Source of the DNA: Puffinus mauretanicus
Taxonomy: Eukaryota; Chordata; Aves; Procellariiformes; Procellariidae
Assembly: GCA_023333565.1 (NCBI GenBank)
Contig: JAJKFH010003173.1
Coordinates: forward strand, 992,001-1,056,000
DNA length: 64,000 nt
Reading direction: 5' to 3'
Shown: one piece after another, positions 51,340 through 63,289 of the stretch
How the letters are laid out: each line of letters starts with the position of its first letter
How positions within the stretch are numbered: position 1 is the stretch's first letter
The notes under the pieces: generated by a model
The model's database searches: none
What the model was told of the DNA's origin: nothing
Seen by the model: only the letters and a program-made list of their open reading frames with translations
Program-made: the position numbers and the translations under genes

Positions 51340-51620
51340 AGTCTAATTAGAGTCCCGGGGAATCGAACCATTGTGCTGTTAATGACTCTCTGGCAATGTT
51401 CTGACTAAAACAGTAATTTTAATAAGCGCAGCCCAATTGTAAGTGTTCGTTGAACACCTAATTACATTGGTTATAACTCCAAAATTATTCAGAATTCTAT
51501 TTTTGCCACTTCCTTGCAAAATAGAGAGGGGAAGAAGCACGCAGTTTATAATTATTCACCTTAATTAATTTTCTGAGCTTCTGTTAAAACTTTTAAATGA
51601 CTGCAGGGAGTATGCCATGA
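51340..51620. promoter_or_regulatory. Candidate conserved AT-rich element containing a lone Pol III B-box word
   Basis: The block is TAAT-rich (AACACCTAATTACATTGG around 51453-51470; CCTTAATTAATTTT around 51560-51573). On the minus strand it contains GGTTCGATTCC (reverse complement of 51359-51369), which fits the tRNA B-box consensus. No matching A-box or tRNA fold was found at the right distance, so it is not a tRNA gene. An exapted tRNA-derived SINE is possible. A CpG island follows about 300 bases downstream. Confidence 0.3.
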
Positions 51621-51929
51621 GATACATGGCAGCAAGGCAAAGCATTGAACGCAGAGGCCGAGAACTGATGTGAGATGAAAGTTTACTGTGTTGGATTGAT
51701 CCCCACCTGAGCCCAGAAATTTTGGAAAGCTGCTCCCCTTTTATCCTTATTAATTAGTTCCCCTGAGGCCTGGACTAATCAGTGCTGCAGAGGACACTGC
51801 TCGTTGGCTGGGTGGCCGTGGCAGGGTGGTCTCGCCGCAGCGTGCCGTTCCTCAGGGGACGGTGCCAACGCTTCAAGAAGCCACTTCTGGTGGCAGCAGT
51901 GACGTCCCCAGCAGGGACGCTTGGATGTG

Positions 51930-52115
51930 CCACACGGCCGCTCCGGGCACATCAGCCCCTCGTCCTGGAATCCGGAGCAAGCCCAGGGGGACCCCCCCCG
52001 GGCCGCGGGGAGGTTGTGTCACCGGGCCGGTGCCAGCGGCACACGCAGCGGCTGCGGAGGCTCTCCCGCCCGGCCGGAGCTGCTCGGTGGCAGCGCTGTG
52101 CAGCGCGCCTGGGAA
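51930..52115. promoter_or_regulatory. Intronic CpG island
   Basis: About 20 CpGs in roughly 160 bases (51950-52110) of very GC-rich sequence, just 3' of an AT-rich TAAT-dense block. The pairing of island and AT-rich block is like that at 6724-7480. It could be an internal promoter, an enhancer, or merely GC drift. No promoter motif was identified. Confidence 0.45.
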
Positions 52116-55100
52116 AAGCCTGATTTCCAGAAACTCATTGGACTTTTTTTGCAGTCAAGAACAAAAATGCAGCTCCCCTGAAGCGTGGTGGTTTTCCAGG
52201 GGAGGAGGCGCACGGATATATTGCACATAACCTCATTTTTGTGGTGGAGACCTTTAGCATCTCATTCTTTGTTATTAGTGTGTGTCAACATTTATCACAC
52301 TACCCCCTTTTCTTGTCAAGAAAGTAGAGTTTGCGTGGGTCAGTTCTGTGGGAGAAAAGAGCAGCTTAGTGTCCCAAACGAGAGAGATCCTCTGCTGAGG
52401 ATCCCGTGCTCCCCAGCTGCGGTGCACGCCACGTGCGTTGGGGGGCACCGGGCTCCCCAGCCGGCACCGTGCGGGGCAGGAGCAGCGTGGCGGGCGTGTG
52501 GCTGCACCTCTGTGGTCAGGTTTGACCTAATTATTCAATCCAGAAATTTTGCTGCATTTGCTGATTCCAGAAGCCTGCGTAAATACTTCAGCCAGTGTTT
52601 TTATTTCTATGCTGGAGATGAAAGAATCGCTTCCTGACCTTTTGCACAAGGTTTTCCCGCCGGCCCAGTCTCCGGTAGCTGATAGAGGCGGCCGTGCGTC
52701 CCCTGCCCCTCGCTTCCCAGATGCGGATGGTCCGTGCAAAGCAGGAGGGAGAGCTGATGCTGCCAAGCCACTTTGGAGCGGTGGCTGTCACACGTGCGCT
52801 GGCGTGCCAGGGACTAACTCTGAGCATGGGGTGGGCATGTGAAGAGCAGTGCGGGACCCCAAGGGCTGCACTGCGATACAGCTGGATCCGAGGGAGGGCG
52901 AGGGACTGGGACACCCAGTCCGGGAGGGCGGGTGGTACCCTGCCCTGCACGCGCTGCAGGGAGCAAGCGGCATCGTCGCCTGCTGAGGGCAGAGGAGGAG
53001 CTGCCAGCACGAACAGACCAAGCGTTCGGTGAACGGTCACGGGCGGCCCACGTTTGAGGTGAAAACCCATTTCTCCTTCTCCAGGTTTACATGACACTGT
53101 GCTGCTACTGGGAGTGAGGATGGGATCTCTGCCGGACACTTTGTAATTCCAGCAAATCTCGCTCAGATATTTCATACTGATGCAAGATTAACTCGAGTCG
53201 TGGTAAACCACGGGAAAGCATTTGTCTGCAGGAGCCCGTGTGCCAGAACACAAGCCTGCTCTGAGCCCGAGTCCTGCCGGCTGCTGCTGGGTTGGATGGA
53301 GGAAAGTCTGGCTTGAGGACAATTTTACAGCTTGATTAAGCCTTGCTCTGCGGCATTTGCTGTTTTTTCACTCTGTCTTGCTTCCCAGAGGAGGCTGCCC
53401 TTACTTTCATTGCCTTCCTCAGGAGCCTGGCGCTGCACGTGGAGGGCAGCTGGGCGCCAGGGAGCCAGGTATGCTTGGAGAAGGTCTGATTGCTTGCTAA
53501 GAAAGCTATCCGGTCTCCGGTGCTCAAACACAGCTTGTCCTCATAAGATGCTAATGAGGTTCTTATAGCAATAAAGCCAAACTCATTGAAAATGTTGCTT
53601 GGATCAGAGTTTAAGGGACTTTCTCCCCATGCATCTGCAGCGCTGTAATTAAATAATCCCTTTGTAGTCATGGAAACATTGTCTCTGTGTCCTCTCCCAC
53701 TCGCTGCTTTTCTGCCAAAAGTTACAGGCGTTGATTTGGTTCTGACAGCCCTTCAGTAGCTCTGATAATCCTTTCTCTGCTGAGCGGCGTGGGAGAGGAG
53801 AGCCGGGTCCTCCAGTAGCTGCTGTACCTGTCAGGAGAACTCCCCCTCATCCGCTCCTTGCCTGGGTGCATACCTTCATCTGCTGCAGGGACCAATGGCT
53901 TAGTCCCTGATGGAGCAGGCATTCCTGCCGTCGGGGGCTCGGCAGCACTTTGGGGATGCTCCTCAAGGCACTTCAGTTAAAACGCTCCCCCTTTGCCTTC
54001 TTCCCTGTGTCCTGGCTGCTGCCCCACGCGATGCGCTGGCTGCATCCCACTCGCTGCAGGGTCTTCCAGTGCTCGCTGCTGGCATCAGTCTTAGCGTGTC
54101 CGAGATCTCCACCGGCTCTGCTCGAGTCGAGAATAAGTCATTTCCAGGCAGGACTTTTCATACGGTGTGGGGCGGATTGGACCCACAGGTCTTGCTCAGC
54201 AAAGCAACAAGTGCTCCGCAGCCCTGCACGCGGGTTGTTTCCTTGGCAGAAACGGTATCACAGGAGAGTCCAGATTTGAACAGTTCTGCATGAAGACACA
54301 GGGAGGAGAAACAGTGGGAAGAAGAGTCTGTCAAACTTCTTACAAGCCTCTGAGAAAGTTTGGCTTTATTTTCCCCAGCTCTGTCACCCTGACACGTTAA
54401 CGGCTGGAACTGATGAGTCCTCCTCGCTCCTTCCCACACTTTTTCATGTCTCCTGCAGCAGCACAAAGTGGTGTTTTTTCATGAATGAAGGGAAGAATAA
54501 AATCTCATTGGAAAGTTCATCAACTTTGGGCTCCTGCTTGCTGAGTGATAGATAGCTTTAATTACATTGAACTAGTTGGCATCTCTACTACACTACCCAA
54601 AGTCATTAAAAATAGATTTTCTGTTCGAACTCCAGCACCCCGAGGGGTCTGCAGGCAGCGTGCCGTGGCGGTGGGACGCCCCGGGGGCTGTCTCCAGCCG
54701 GGGAGGTCAGAGGCCTGTGCTGGTAGCAGGCATAAGCTATGGAAACTTTGCTTTGTTTGTTTATTTTATGTATTTATTTATTTGGAACTGGATTCTTGCA
54801 CTTATTTTATTTTCTCTGGGGGCTGGCAGAGTTTGAGTTCATGGGTTTTGGAGAGTCTGTATTGGTTTGTTTGTTTGTTTTTCCTGATGTTATGGGTCAG
54901 GCAGTCAAGGAAAGCAGTAATGAGACTATCATTTAATTGTTGAGAGGCAGGTTTGTAAATAGGGAACTGAAAAGCTCAGCAGCAGAGTTTCAGCGTGGAC
55001 AGAAGGAAGAGAGGTAGCAATCGGGCTGGAGCGGGGGGGCTCTGCCCTCAGGAGTAAGGAAGTTCCCCAGGAGCGTTGTTTTCTTGGCTGTTGTCCTTCA

Positions 55101-55649
55101 TGCAGATGCTCCTCAGATCTGCTGAATCGCTTTGTCGCTTTGCATTGGCTGTGACCAGGCTGATGTGGAGTGCCCGTCACCTTTTCTTATCCCCGAAATG
55201 ACTTGCTGCCTGCTGCAGCAGAGGTGTGGCCTCGCAGGTCTCCCCGGGCTCTGCAGGGGAGCAGCAGTCCATCTTGCAGGCGAGGAGGTGCAGGACTTGA
55301 GGCTGCATTTGGAAAATTCCTGCATGCCTCTGCTTGGCTTCAGGACCTCTTGCCTCATGTTTCTGGTAGCTGGAGCAGAAATCTCAAGGCATCCAAAATT
55401 GGCATCCACTTTTGAAAGCTCAAGCTTCGCTGTGAGGTCTGCTGGCACCCCAGGATGGGGGCTGGAGGCGGGAGCTCTGCTCTCTGGGTGCTGCAGGACG
55501 TTGTGCTCCCGCTCTCCGGATAAGTTCATCAGTTCAGGCAACAGCTTTCTTGGGGCTTAGTCTGGGGTGGCGAATACACTCCTGACGTGGTGATAGACCT
55601 TCTCAGATGTTTGCTCTGAGTGCCAGGAGCATTCCTCTGACCTATGTCT

Positions 55650-55680
55650 CGAATGTAAACAAAGGGAAGTATTTGCATTT
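55650..55680. promoter_or_regulatory. Forkhead-like site next to POU octamer
   Basis: TGTAAACAAAG (55654-55664) fits the forkhead consensus, and ATTTGCAT (55671-55678) is a perfect octamer seven bases further on. The pair may be a composite site; no function is shown. Confidence 0.25.
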
Positions 55681-56205
55681 AAAAACTAAATACTGAAAAC
55701 CAAAGCCCTTTCCAAATAAACCATTCTGCTGCACACAGAGCTGCCCCAGGGACTGGCAAGGATGAGAGAGCAAATAAACCAGGCTGTGACAGATGGGAGT
55801 CACATTGGTTATGCATAGCTGCGAGGTGCTGGTGCCCGCTGGGATGGGGATGCCGGGGCGGGGATGCCGCGAGTGCCTGTGGCCAGCGGAGCAGGGCTGG
55901 GCAGGCGGGACCCAGCGGTGGCCACGATTTGGGGTTCCTGAGCGGGTGCCTGATGATGCACCCACTCCTTTCCTGCTCTCTGCCTTTGGAAGGCCATGGG
56001 TCCGCAGAGCCGGCACTGCTCCACGGGCAGGATCTCTCCTTTCTCCCTCGCTGCCCTCTCCGCTGCCTTGCCGTGGGCAGCTGCCAGGCAATCAGCCGCC
56101 TCGCCAGAGGTCGTTGGTTCTGCTGTGTCTGGGTACTGATAGAAACATTTCATTCCTCGCTTGAGCCTCCTGTGGCCGTAAAACCTCGAGACTGATCCTC
56201 TGAGG

Positions 56206-56425
56206 CCCCGTTGCCCCGCGCTGCAGAGCTGAGCTGCCGGCGCGGGCAGCGGGAGGGTGTGCGGGCAGGGACTCGCGAGGAGCGGCTCGCCGGACCCCTC
56301 CTTCGAGGCCGAGCAGCGCCCGCTCCCATCGCCGGGAAGGTCGGCGTGCTGCCGTGGTGCTCGACGGCCGGGGATGCGGGTGGCTGTGCTTGTGGCTGCC
56401 GCTGCCGAACCAGAGGCCATCAGCG
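56206..56425. promoter_or_regulatory. Intronic CpG island, 3.4 kb upstream of exon B
   Basis: I count 29 CpGs in about 220 bases of very GC-rich sequence, meeting the usual length and density criteria. Long overlapping frames on both strands here (for example minus 55809-56420) are typical by-products of CpG islands and resemble no protein I know. A promoter inside this intron could give a transcript lacking the Sema domain, but no initiator or first exon can be assigned. Confidence 0.55.
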
Positions 56426-56659
56426 ATCCCTCTGCTGTCTTCTCTTTTATCTTCCCTTCTGGTTCTCCTTTCAGGGCTTTTCTGTCTCATTTTCTTACTA
56501 TTTCCTTCCTATTCAGCTGCTTCCTTGCCTCTCTTTTTTCTTTTCCTTGATGGCAGTCCGTGGCTGAAGGGGCATGGGGGGAAGTTCTCGGACGTGGGGG
56601 TCCGCTGTCCCCCGCCCCGTTCCGTGTTGGTTTTCCTTCCACCTGCAGGCACTGGTGTT

Positions 56660-56680
56660 CCTTCTCTTCTCTTCTCTTCC
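56660..56680. repeat. Short (CTTCT)n pentanucleotide repeat
   Basis: About four units of CTTCT in a pyrimidine-rich stretch on the + strand. Confidence 0.8.
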
Positions 56681-57539
56681 CTCCCCAGCGCAGCGGTTCA
56701 CACGCACAAATGCTTTGGTCTCATAATGATAATTAGGCTGGCAGAGAACAGTTTGAAAATACCTAAAGCCAAGAGAGTGTTTCCAGCCTGCCGTCAGGAA
56801 GAGTGAGGACATCTGAGCTTTACTTTTGTTTTGTTGCTGAAGGAAATGTAGCTTTCAGTCTTTTGTGTCCATGATAGGTATGGGATGACATATGGATATA
56901 TCCTGTTCTTAATGGTATTTCTCTTGTTTTTCCATTAAAATGAAACATATTCTTTAGAGGGTTGGAATATTTTCGGTATTTGGATCATGGATGGTAAGGG
57001 TGGTCGATGACGTGTTAGTACTGTGAGAGCTGGGCAAGTACTGCAAAACCCCCCAACATTTTTCATGCATGCAAATATTTAAATACTTTCTATTCATAAT
57101 CTTTTTTAACTTCTTCATTTAAACATTGGAGCAATGCAGGTTTTCTGGCATTAATTTTTATGAAGGGTGAATTTCAAAGTCACAGGCATAAGTATTGGAG
57201 AAAAGCAGATGGTTTATTCTTCCCCAAAGTCTTATACCTTCCTCCAGCCAGGGACCAGAAACCCGCGGCCACAGGATGTATCCGAGCAGTCGGGGCTACA
57301 GAAGTGCTGACCCAGAGGCACCTTCGGGGCTCTGCTGCCCAAATACTGTGCTTGGTGGGACCAGGTGCCCCAGCTCAGCCAGTGCCAGCCCAGCCACGCG
57401 CCTCTGCCGGGTCTGCTTCGGTCACCGAACGCTGAATGCTGCAAAGAGGAGAACGGGTGAGGTTATCTGCCCTGCATTTGCAGGCATTACAAAGAAGGGA
57501 TCAAATGGTCCCATTTGGGCTGGAAACCTGCGACTCTAG

Positions 57540-57780
57540 GCGTTGTTCAAAATTTCTGTGTAATTTTTAAAGAATTATCATGTGCAGAAGCCACAGCTTC
57601 TGAGCAGAAAAAGAACTCAAATGCCTAACATAAAATCATCTATAACGAACTCTTATTCATATAATTCAAATCCTCTGTTATTTATAGAGCGCCGCGAGAG
57701 CATCCAGCTCCTCACAAACATGAAACAAGCCCTGAGCTGCATATAAATCACAGGGACAGATCCTGTCAAGCCTCACATTG
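57540..57780. promoter_or_regulatory. Candidate conserved AT-rich block upstream of exon B
   Basis: This AT-rich sequence with ATTATCATGTG, TAAAATCATC and TTATTTATAG words is placed between GC-rich flanks. No repeat or coding similarity. It is a texture-based candidate only. Confidence 0.22.
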
Positions 57781-58194
57781 TGGGTAAGAGGCGGGGGATC
57801 AGCAATGCCCGATGATTTCGGGGCTGTCCTGACCTCCGGGGTGGGTGAGAGCCATCCCAGCAACACGGCTCAATGTGCTGGGCAGATTTTAGGAGAACCC
57901 CTGGGACCTCCCTCGCCGCATCCTGCGGCGGCCGGTGGCTCCCACGGGGGCTGCTCAGAGCCACCGTGGCTCCATGGGCTGCTCGTTTGGTTTGAAAAAC
58001 ATACGTTTGCTCCTAGGCTCCCATCCAGGAGCAGCACGATGTCTGCATCTCCGGGAAATTTCAGATCATCGCTGGTGGTGGGGTGGGATGGGCAGGCATG
58101 GGAGCAGGGCATGTGCCGTCCAAGCCCGGGATCGGCCGCCCCGGGGGGGCTGTGCCTGCTGCCAGGCTGGTGTGCTTGCTCCCACGCCACCGTG

Positions 58195-58245
58195 ATGTCT
58201 GTAAAGTGCTTTGAGGTCCTGAGAGGCAAGAAGCAAAGCGGGTAA
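58195..58245 (+). mobile_element. CR1/L3-like 3'-tail fragment (tentative)
   Basis: TGTAAAGTGCTTTGAGGTCC (58200-58219) matches the conserved box near the 3' end of old CR1/L3 LINEs as I remember it. The usual GCGCTATATAA box is not preserved after it. It shares the CTTT..GGTCCT words with the remnant at 43365-43455. Confidence 0.4.
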
Positions 58246-58311
58246 AAGCGTGTCATGTGCGGCCACCCGAGGCGCAGATGAGTCCCCAGGACGGGCACCC
58301 CGGATGCCTTC

Positions 58312-58376
58312 TGCGGCCACGAATCAAACCCAGGCCCTTTCTTTACACCTCTGCTATTCCATCACCCTGCATTTCT
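58312..58376 (-). mobile_element. tRNA-related SINE head fragment (tentative)
   Basis: On the minus strand the sequence contains CCTGGGTTTGATTCGTGGC (B-box-like GGTTTGATTCG at 58320-58330), preceded by GATGGAATAGCAGAGG in the position of an A-box region. The layout resembles the 5' end of MIR. It is too diverged to be a functional tRNA. Confidence 0.3.
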
Positions 58377-59374
58377 CTTCTCCATTTCTGAAGCTCTCTA
58401 CAGCCATCACAGGCTAAATGCATGGCGTACCTGGCTCTGCCTCTCGCACCCCCTCGGTCCCTGCCCCGCTATTCCAGCTCCAGGGCTGCTTTGCTCTTAG
58501 CGTGCCCCGAGCTGAGCCCTGTGCCCAACCCACGGACTTCATCTCAGTGAAAAAAATACCCAGCTCCGTACATCCACACGCAATTTTTGTTTTAGGAAAA
58601 GCTGTTAAGTAGGGCTGAGGAAACAAGAAGAATAGCAGCCCTATTGGTGTCGTGTTTAGAGAGGAACTGGGTTCTCACTGTGTCAACAGCACTTGGCGTG
58701 AAAGTGGCCGTTGTTTGGCGAGACACTGCTCCTTTCACCCCGCGCGCCCCAGCTGCTGGGAGCCGGGCGCTGTTTTGAAGGACAGAGCGAGTGCGATGCC
58801 GACAGTTGGTTTAATTTTCAGCCAGTTGCAGGCATCGCTGCAGGGTGGCTGTGCTGGGGGCGGCAATAATTATTTACAGTATTTGATAATAGAAATGTAA
58901 ATACATTGAAGAGGGACCGGCAGTGGCAGGGCCAGTGCAGGAGCACCGCGCTGCGGCGTCGGGATGGGTGATGCAAATGTACTGTGCCCGCCGGAGGTGG
59001 TGAGGGACGGGTTGGAAAGGTTAAAGTGGAATTTCTTCATTGGAGGCAAGCAGTGACCCATGGTTAAAGCTTGGTGTCATTTTGGACCCTTTGGGGTTTT
59101 CAGTGCTGAATGGGTCAGGACTGTGCTACACCTCGGCATCGCACAGGGACCTTTCGTGTGTGCGATAAGTGCAAGAGGGGGCTTGCAGCAGCGATCTGTG
59201 TTGGTGCTCCCTTGTGCGCTTCCCTTCCTCTTCTGCTCTGGCACCTCTTGCTTGGGAGAGACGGGTGGGGGTCACGCCTGGGGCGGCCAAGTCCCTGCTG
59301 GTGCTGAAGGGCTTGGGGTGGCCAAGGAGGAACAAGTAGTGAAATACTCACGTAGGCTAACTAAGCTGCCAACC

Positions 59375-59429
59375 TGCAAAATCCCAATTAATTTTATTCC
59401 CTGCCAAAATCCCAATTAATTTTATTCCC
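59375..59429. repeat. Tandem duplication with 28-bp period
   Basis: A 24-base core containing ATCCCAATTAATTTTATTCC is repeated exactly at 59378-59401 and 59406-59429. The flanking TGC/TGCC differs by one base. The unit contains an AATTAATT homeodomain core, so the duplication doubles a potential binding site, about 400 bases upstream of exon B. Confidence 0.95.
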
Positions 59430-59701
59430 AGCTTTCCTCCCTGAAGCAGCTTCCCCCGCAGCAAGTGTAAGATAGCAAACTGTAAATCAGGGAGGAGAGG
59501 ACGAGGTTTCGCCCCGGGAGCGTCTCTGGGCAGGGAGGTCGGGAGGGTTTCTGGCGAGCTGGCGCCGGGAGGGCAGCCGGGCTTCGGGCTGCGGCTCCGC
59601 TGCGCCCGTGATTCATGGCGTGGCTGCACCCAAGGGATGGAGTGACTTCATGACTCGGTCCCCAATATTTCCTCTTCTTGGCTGACCTGCATGGATGTTG
59701 A

Positions 59702-59935
<234 letters not shown>

Positions 59936-60537
59936 TAAGTCCAGCCTTGGCCATTTCGTTTGAGCTGCTGGTGGTGATGATAAAAGCAGCTTTCAAAGCC
60001 ACCAAGCGCCTCCCACGCAATCTTTGCAAAAACAAATTAGGTTGAAGTTCCTTAAGTCCATTCTTCCCTTCCCTGGACGTCCCCTGCATTGCAGCACAAA
60101 TGCCATTGAAAATCCCTGAGCTCCTGTGAAGAGGTAAAGGAAAACAAATTCCTGCTTTAGGAGCGGTGGGTCGCACACCACAAGGAGAGAGTGCCATGGA
60201 CACGACGGGAAAGCAGAATTTAAACTGGTGGGAACGAAGGCCTCGTGTTTTGCACGCTCCTGCTTGCCCAAGCTGCAAGTCCCTCCCAATTAACGGGGAA
60301 ATTTTAAAGGCAATAGTAGACTTGATTATGAGTGGGACTTTGCTGTCAGAGAGGTTACAGCATTGGAAGAGAGCAGAGCACCAAGCCCTATTAAATGTAT
60401 CAGGAAGAGATATTTAAATTCTGCAAGGAAAGGTCGGAGGGTCTCTGCTCCAGCCGTCCCCGATGGGGCAGAGCTGGCAGCGCAGGGCTCGGAGCTGGCA
60501 GCCCCTCACGCACATCAACAGGCACAAAGGGCTAAGG

Positions 60538-60551
60538 GTTTTTTTTTTTCA
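60538..60551. repeat. Poly-T tract
   Basis: A run of about twelve T residues followed by CAGGGG. Together with the tract near 61090-61110 it forms pyrimidine stretches that can look like splice acceptors, but no plexin-like exon follows. Confidence 0.85.
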
Positions 60552-61089
60552 GGGGAGCTCCAGGAAACGCTCTCTGCATTCAGGAGGTGTCTGTGTCCTT
60601 CCTTTCTCTCCCCTGCCATAATAACGATCACTTCCTAAGGCGGAAGGGGGACCACCAGGCAGAGGCAGACTGGGGAGGAGGGGAGAGCCTCAAGGAGGCT
60701 GGAGGAGAGGAATAGAAATCCCTCCGGCTGCGTGCCAGCTTGCAGAGCAGCCCCGTTAAATGCATGGAAATCGGGGCGGAGGCAGAGTTCAGGGACCCGC
60801 ACAGCAGCACTTGGCCACTTGCCTGAGGAGCAGGTGCTGGAGGGGGAGCGGGGAATGGCAGGCTCCTCCGTAAATCCGGCCTGGATTCGGGACCTGTGGG
60901 CTTTGGGGTGCAAACTGGCTCTCCGCGGCTTGCTTGGTTTGCAAAGAGTCATTGCCACACTTGGGGGGATGCAGGAGAACCATTGCAGCCACTGGCCCTG
61001 AGCATCCCGCAGGCTCCAGGCAGGCAGGGGCTGGGGGCAGTGGCAGAGCGGCCCCTGCCAGCAGCATGGGGCACAGGCGCCCTGGGCAC

Positions 61090-61110
61090 CTTTTTTTTTA
61101 TTTTTTTTAG
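61090..61110. repeat. T-rich tract (two T runs split by one A)
   Basis: Runs of nine and eight T residues separated by a single A, followed by AGC. No coding sequence follows. Confidence 0.85.
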
Positions 61111-61549
61111 CTTTTTGCCTTTCAGACGAGCCTGTCCAGCCCTACAGCTAAGCCACCATATGTGCAGTTGTGTCCGAAAGTCTTTACTGTCAGAGCAGCT
61201 TTGTCAGAAGGAGGTGATTTCCATCCCTGGTGATTCCCATCCCTGTGGCTCTTCCCTCGGGGCAACCATCCCGGTGCGCCTTTCCAGCGGTTGGGACAAA
61301 AGCCACCACAGCCTTTTGATAGTGAGGGGACAAGGAAGCAAGGAAAAGGAACGTGCTCCACTCAGCATCTGGCCTGAGCTGCAGGTCTGTGGGTGCTGTA
61401 GGGGTACGAGAGCTCCGCTCGGCTGGGGACAGTGGGCTTTTGGTGCCTGGTGCTGCTGAGCTGTGCGGCGGGAGGGGACGGCTGCATCAGGTGTCTGTAG
61501 GGGTGTGTGTGTTGCTCCTCAGACTCCTGCAGCAGCTCCTCTGCAAGGA

Positions 61550-61680
61550 TCATCGAGTGCTTCCCTAATGCTAATGAACTGAATCTTCATAAACCACCTG
61601 GGAAGCAGGTAAAGGTTGTTATCTTCATTCTGCAGAGAGAAAACTCTCAATGTCAAGAGGAGAGAAAAGTGTCATTTCCT
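61550..61680 (-). mobile_element. Ancient MIR-family remnant
   Basis: The + strand carries GAACTGAATCTTCATAAACC, GGGAAGCAGGTAAAGGTTGT and ATCTTCATTCTGCAGAGAG in the order seen in the reverse complement of MIR (the TTTAATCCTCACAACAACCC, GAGGTAGGTACTATTATTAT and CCCCATTTTACAGATGAGG boxes of the consensus as remembered). Similarity fades after 61650. Orientation is minus. Confidence 0.55.
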
Positions 61681-63289
61681 CTGCCCTTTCGGCCGTGACA
61701 TTTCGGCATTAACCTATTCCCAGCGAGAGTTTCTTCCCTGATGGTATTTCTCAACCCTCCCTTCGAGCGTCTGCACTTTCCTTTCCTGCTTGGAGCGATG
61801 ATCATTTTTTAGCTTTTGTCTTAAGCTGTAAATAATTGAGTTTATCTTGCTGTTCCTGAAGCCTCTGTCATATTTGTTTGGAGGCCCCAAGCGCTGGAGT
61901 GTTTGTATTTAATTTGTCATCTCTCTCCTCTAATTCTTACGTGTCCCTCCTGCCAGATGGACCAGCTGCTCCTTTGCTCCGTGGAAGGGTTGAGGTCAGG
62001 GTGTGAGATGCTCGTGCTGTGTTTTCTGAGGGCTGATAAAAAGGGCAAGGGGCAGAAGAGGAGACGTTTTCGTCCTTGAAAGAGCAAGAGTGGCTGGCCA
62101 CCTGAGCCAGTGCGGGTATGGTAAACACCAGCACTGAGTCCGCTGGGGATTGAAATCCAGTTGTTTCTCCCCACTGCTTGTTGTGGAGTTTTGCTCCTCG
62201 GATTCGGGGTCTGTACCCTGGGGATACTGAGACCCCCAGGCAGCTCTGGGAATCTCTGTGCTAGAGCTGTGGAGGAGCTGGGCAGGCCAGTGCGTAAGGC
62301 AGCTCCCCTCTGAGTGCTTGGCATCCACCTTTGCAGTTACCAGAGGCTTAGCTGAGAGCATGGACATGCAGGTACTGAGTTATCAGGGAGCCAGAAAAAA
62401 AATCAGAATTTTAAATGATGTGTTGGATGTCTGAACAGGTACGGATGTGAGAGAGACGGACGGACCACTGCCCCATTCCAGGTAGCATCAGGCAGTGTGT
62501 CCTGCCTTCCATGCCGCCAGCCAGAGAGGGATAATAAAGGAAAAGTAAAAGGATCTGAGTTGTCCCGGGATAAGCTTTCATTATCCAATATTACATAAAG
62601 CTTTCCTTGTGTGCTCATTATGTATTATCGTCTCTTAGAGGCCTGAGTCGGGGCGTTAGGCTCTGTTGCACAGTGGGCTGCTTGCATACATGTGTGCATA
62701 CCTAGAATTTAAGGGTAGTGATAGTAGTGATGCTCGTGAACGAGCTATCTGTGAGGTTTAAATCAGTGAGCTCTGGAAGCAGAGGTCGGTCACGCTGGCA
62801 GCGCAGGCTGAGCGGGTGGCTGTGGCGATGAACCTGAACCCAGGAGGCAGCCGGCCGCGGCTGCGCGCAGGCGCCGAAGCAGACCCGTAACTGCTGCCCT
62901 AAAAGAGGTGCTTGATGGGGCGGTGGCCGAGGGCAGCGCATGCCTTGCACCGGGCTTTGAGGAACCCTGGACGCAGGACCTTTGAGAAGGTGCTGGAAAC
63001 CAGCAGGACGGGAAAGGTGCTCATGCTTCTGCAGAAATCCTCTGCTCCCCCAGTGGTCCCCGGAGCAGCAGCGCGATGGCTGAGCAGCCCGTCCCTGCCC
63101 AGCACCTCCGCTGTGTCCTCCCGGCCGGGGCTTTGCTCGCCGTGCGAGTTCGTCCTCTCCGTGCCAGAGAAGGATCTTCTGCTCCTGCTCTTCTACAAAC
63201 AGCGCTCTTCGGGAGCAAGCGGAGGCCTCAAGGAGATTGTTAAAGAGGCTCTTCAGCCCAGTGGGATTTGAAACCTGCAAGACTTCCAT

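Noticed and set aside
51340..51440. Possible tRNA gene on the minus strand from the B-box word
   Set aside because: The T-stem has only two pairs, no A-box lies at the right distance and no acceptor stem forms.
55809..56420. 203-codon open frame on the minus strand (longest in the window)
   Set aside because: It overlaps a CpG island, is rich in Ala, Pro, Arg and Ser as GC-rich shadows are, and competes with several frames on the other strand. No recognisable domain.
60538..61115. T-rich tracts followed by AG as possible extra plexin splice acceptors
   Set aside because: The sequence after each has no frame matching the continuation of the PSI domain.
62702..63289. 195-codon minus-strand frame
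   Set aside because: GC-rich chance frame. No domain, splice context or family resemblance.
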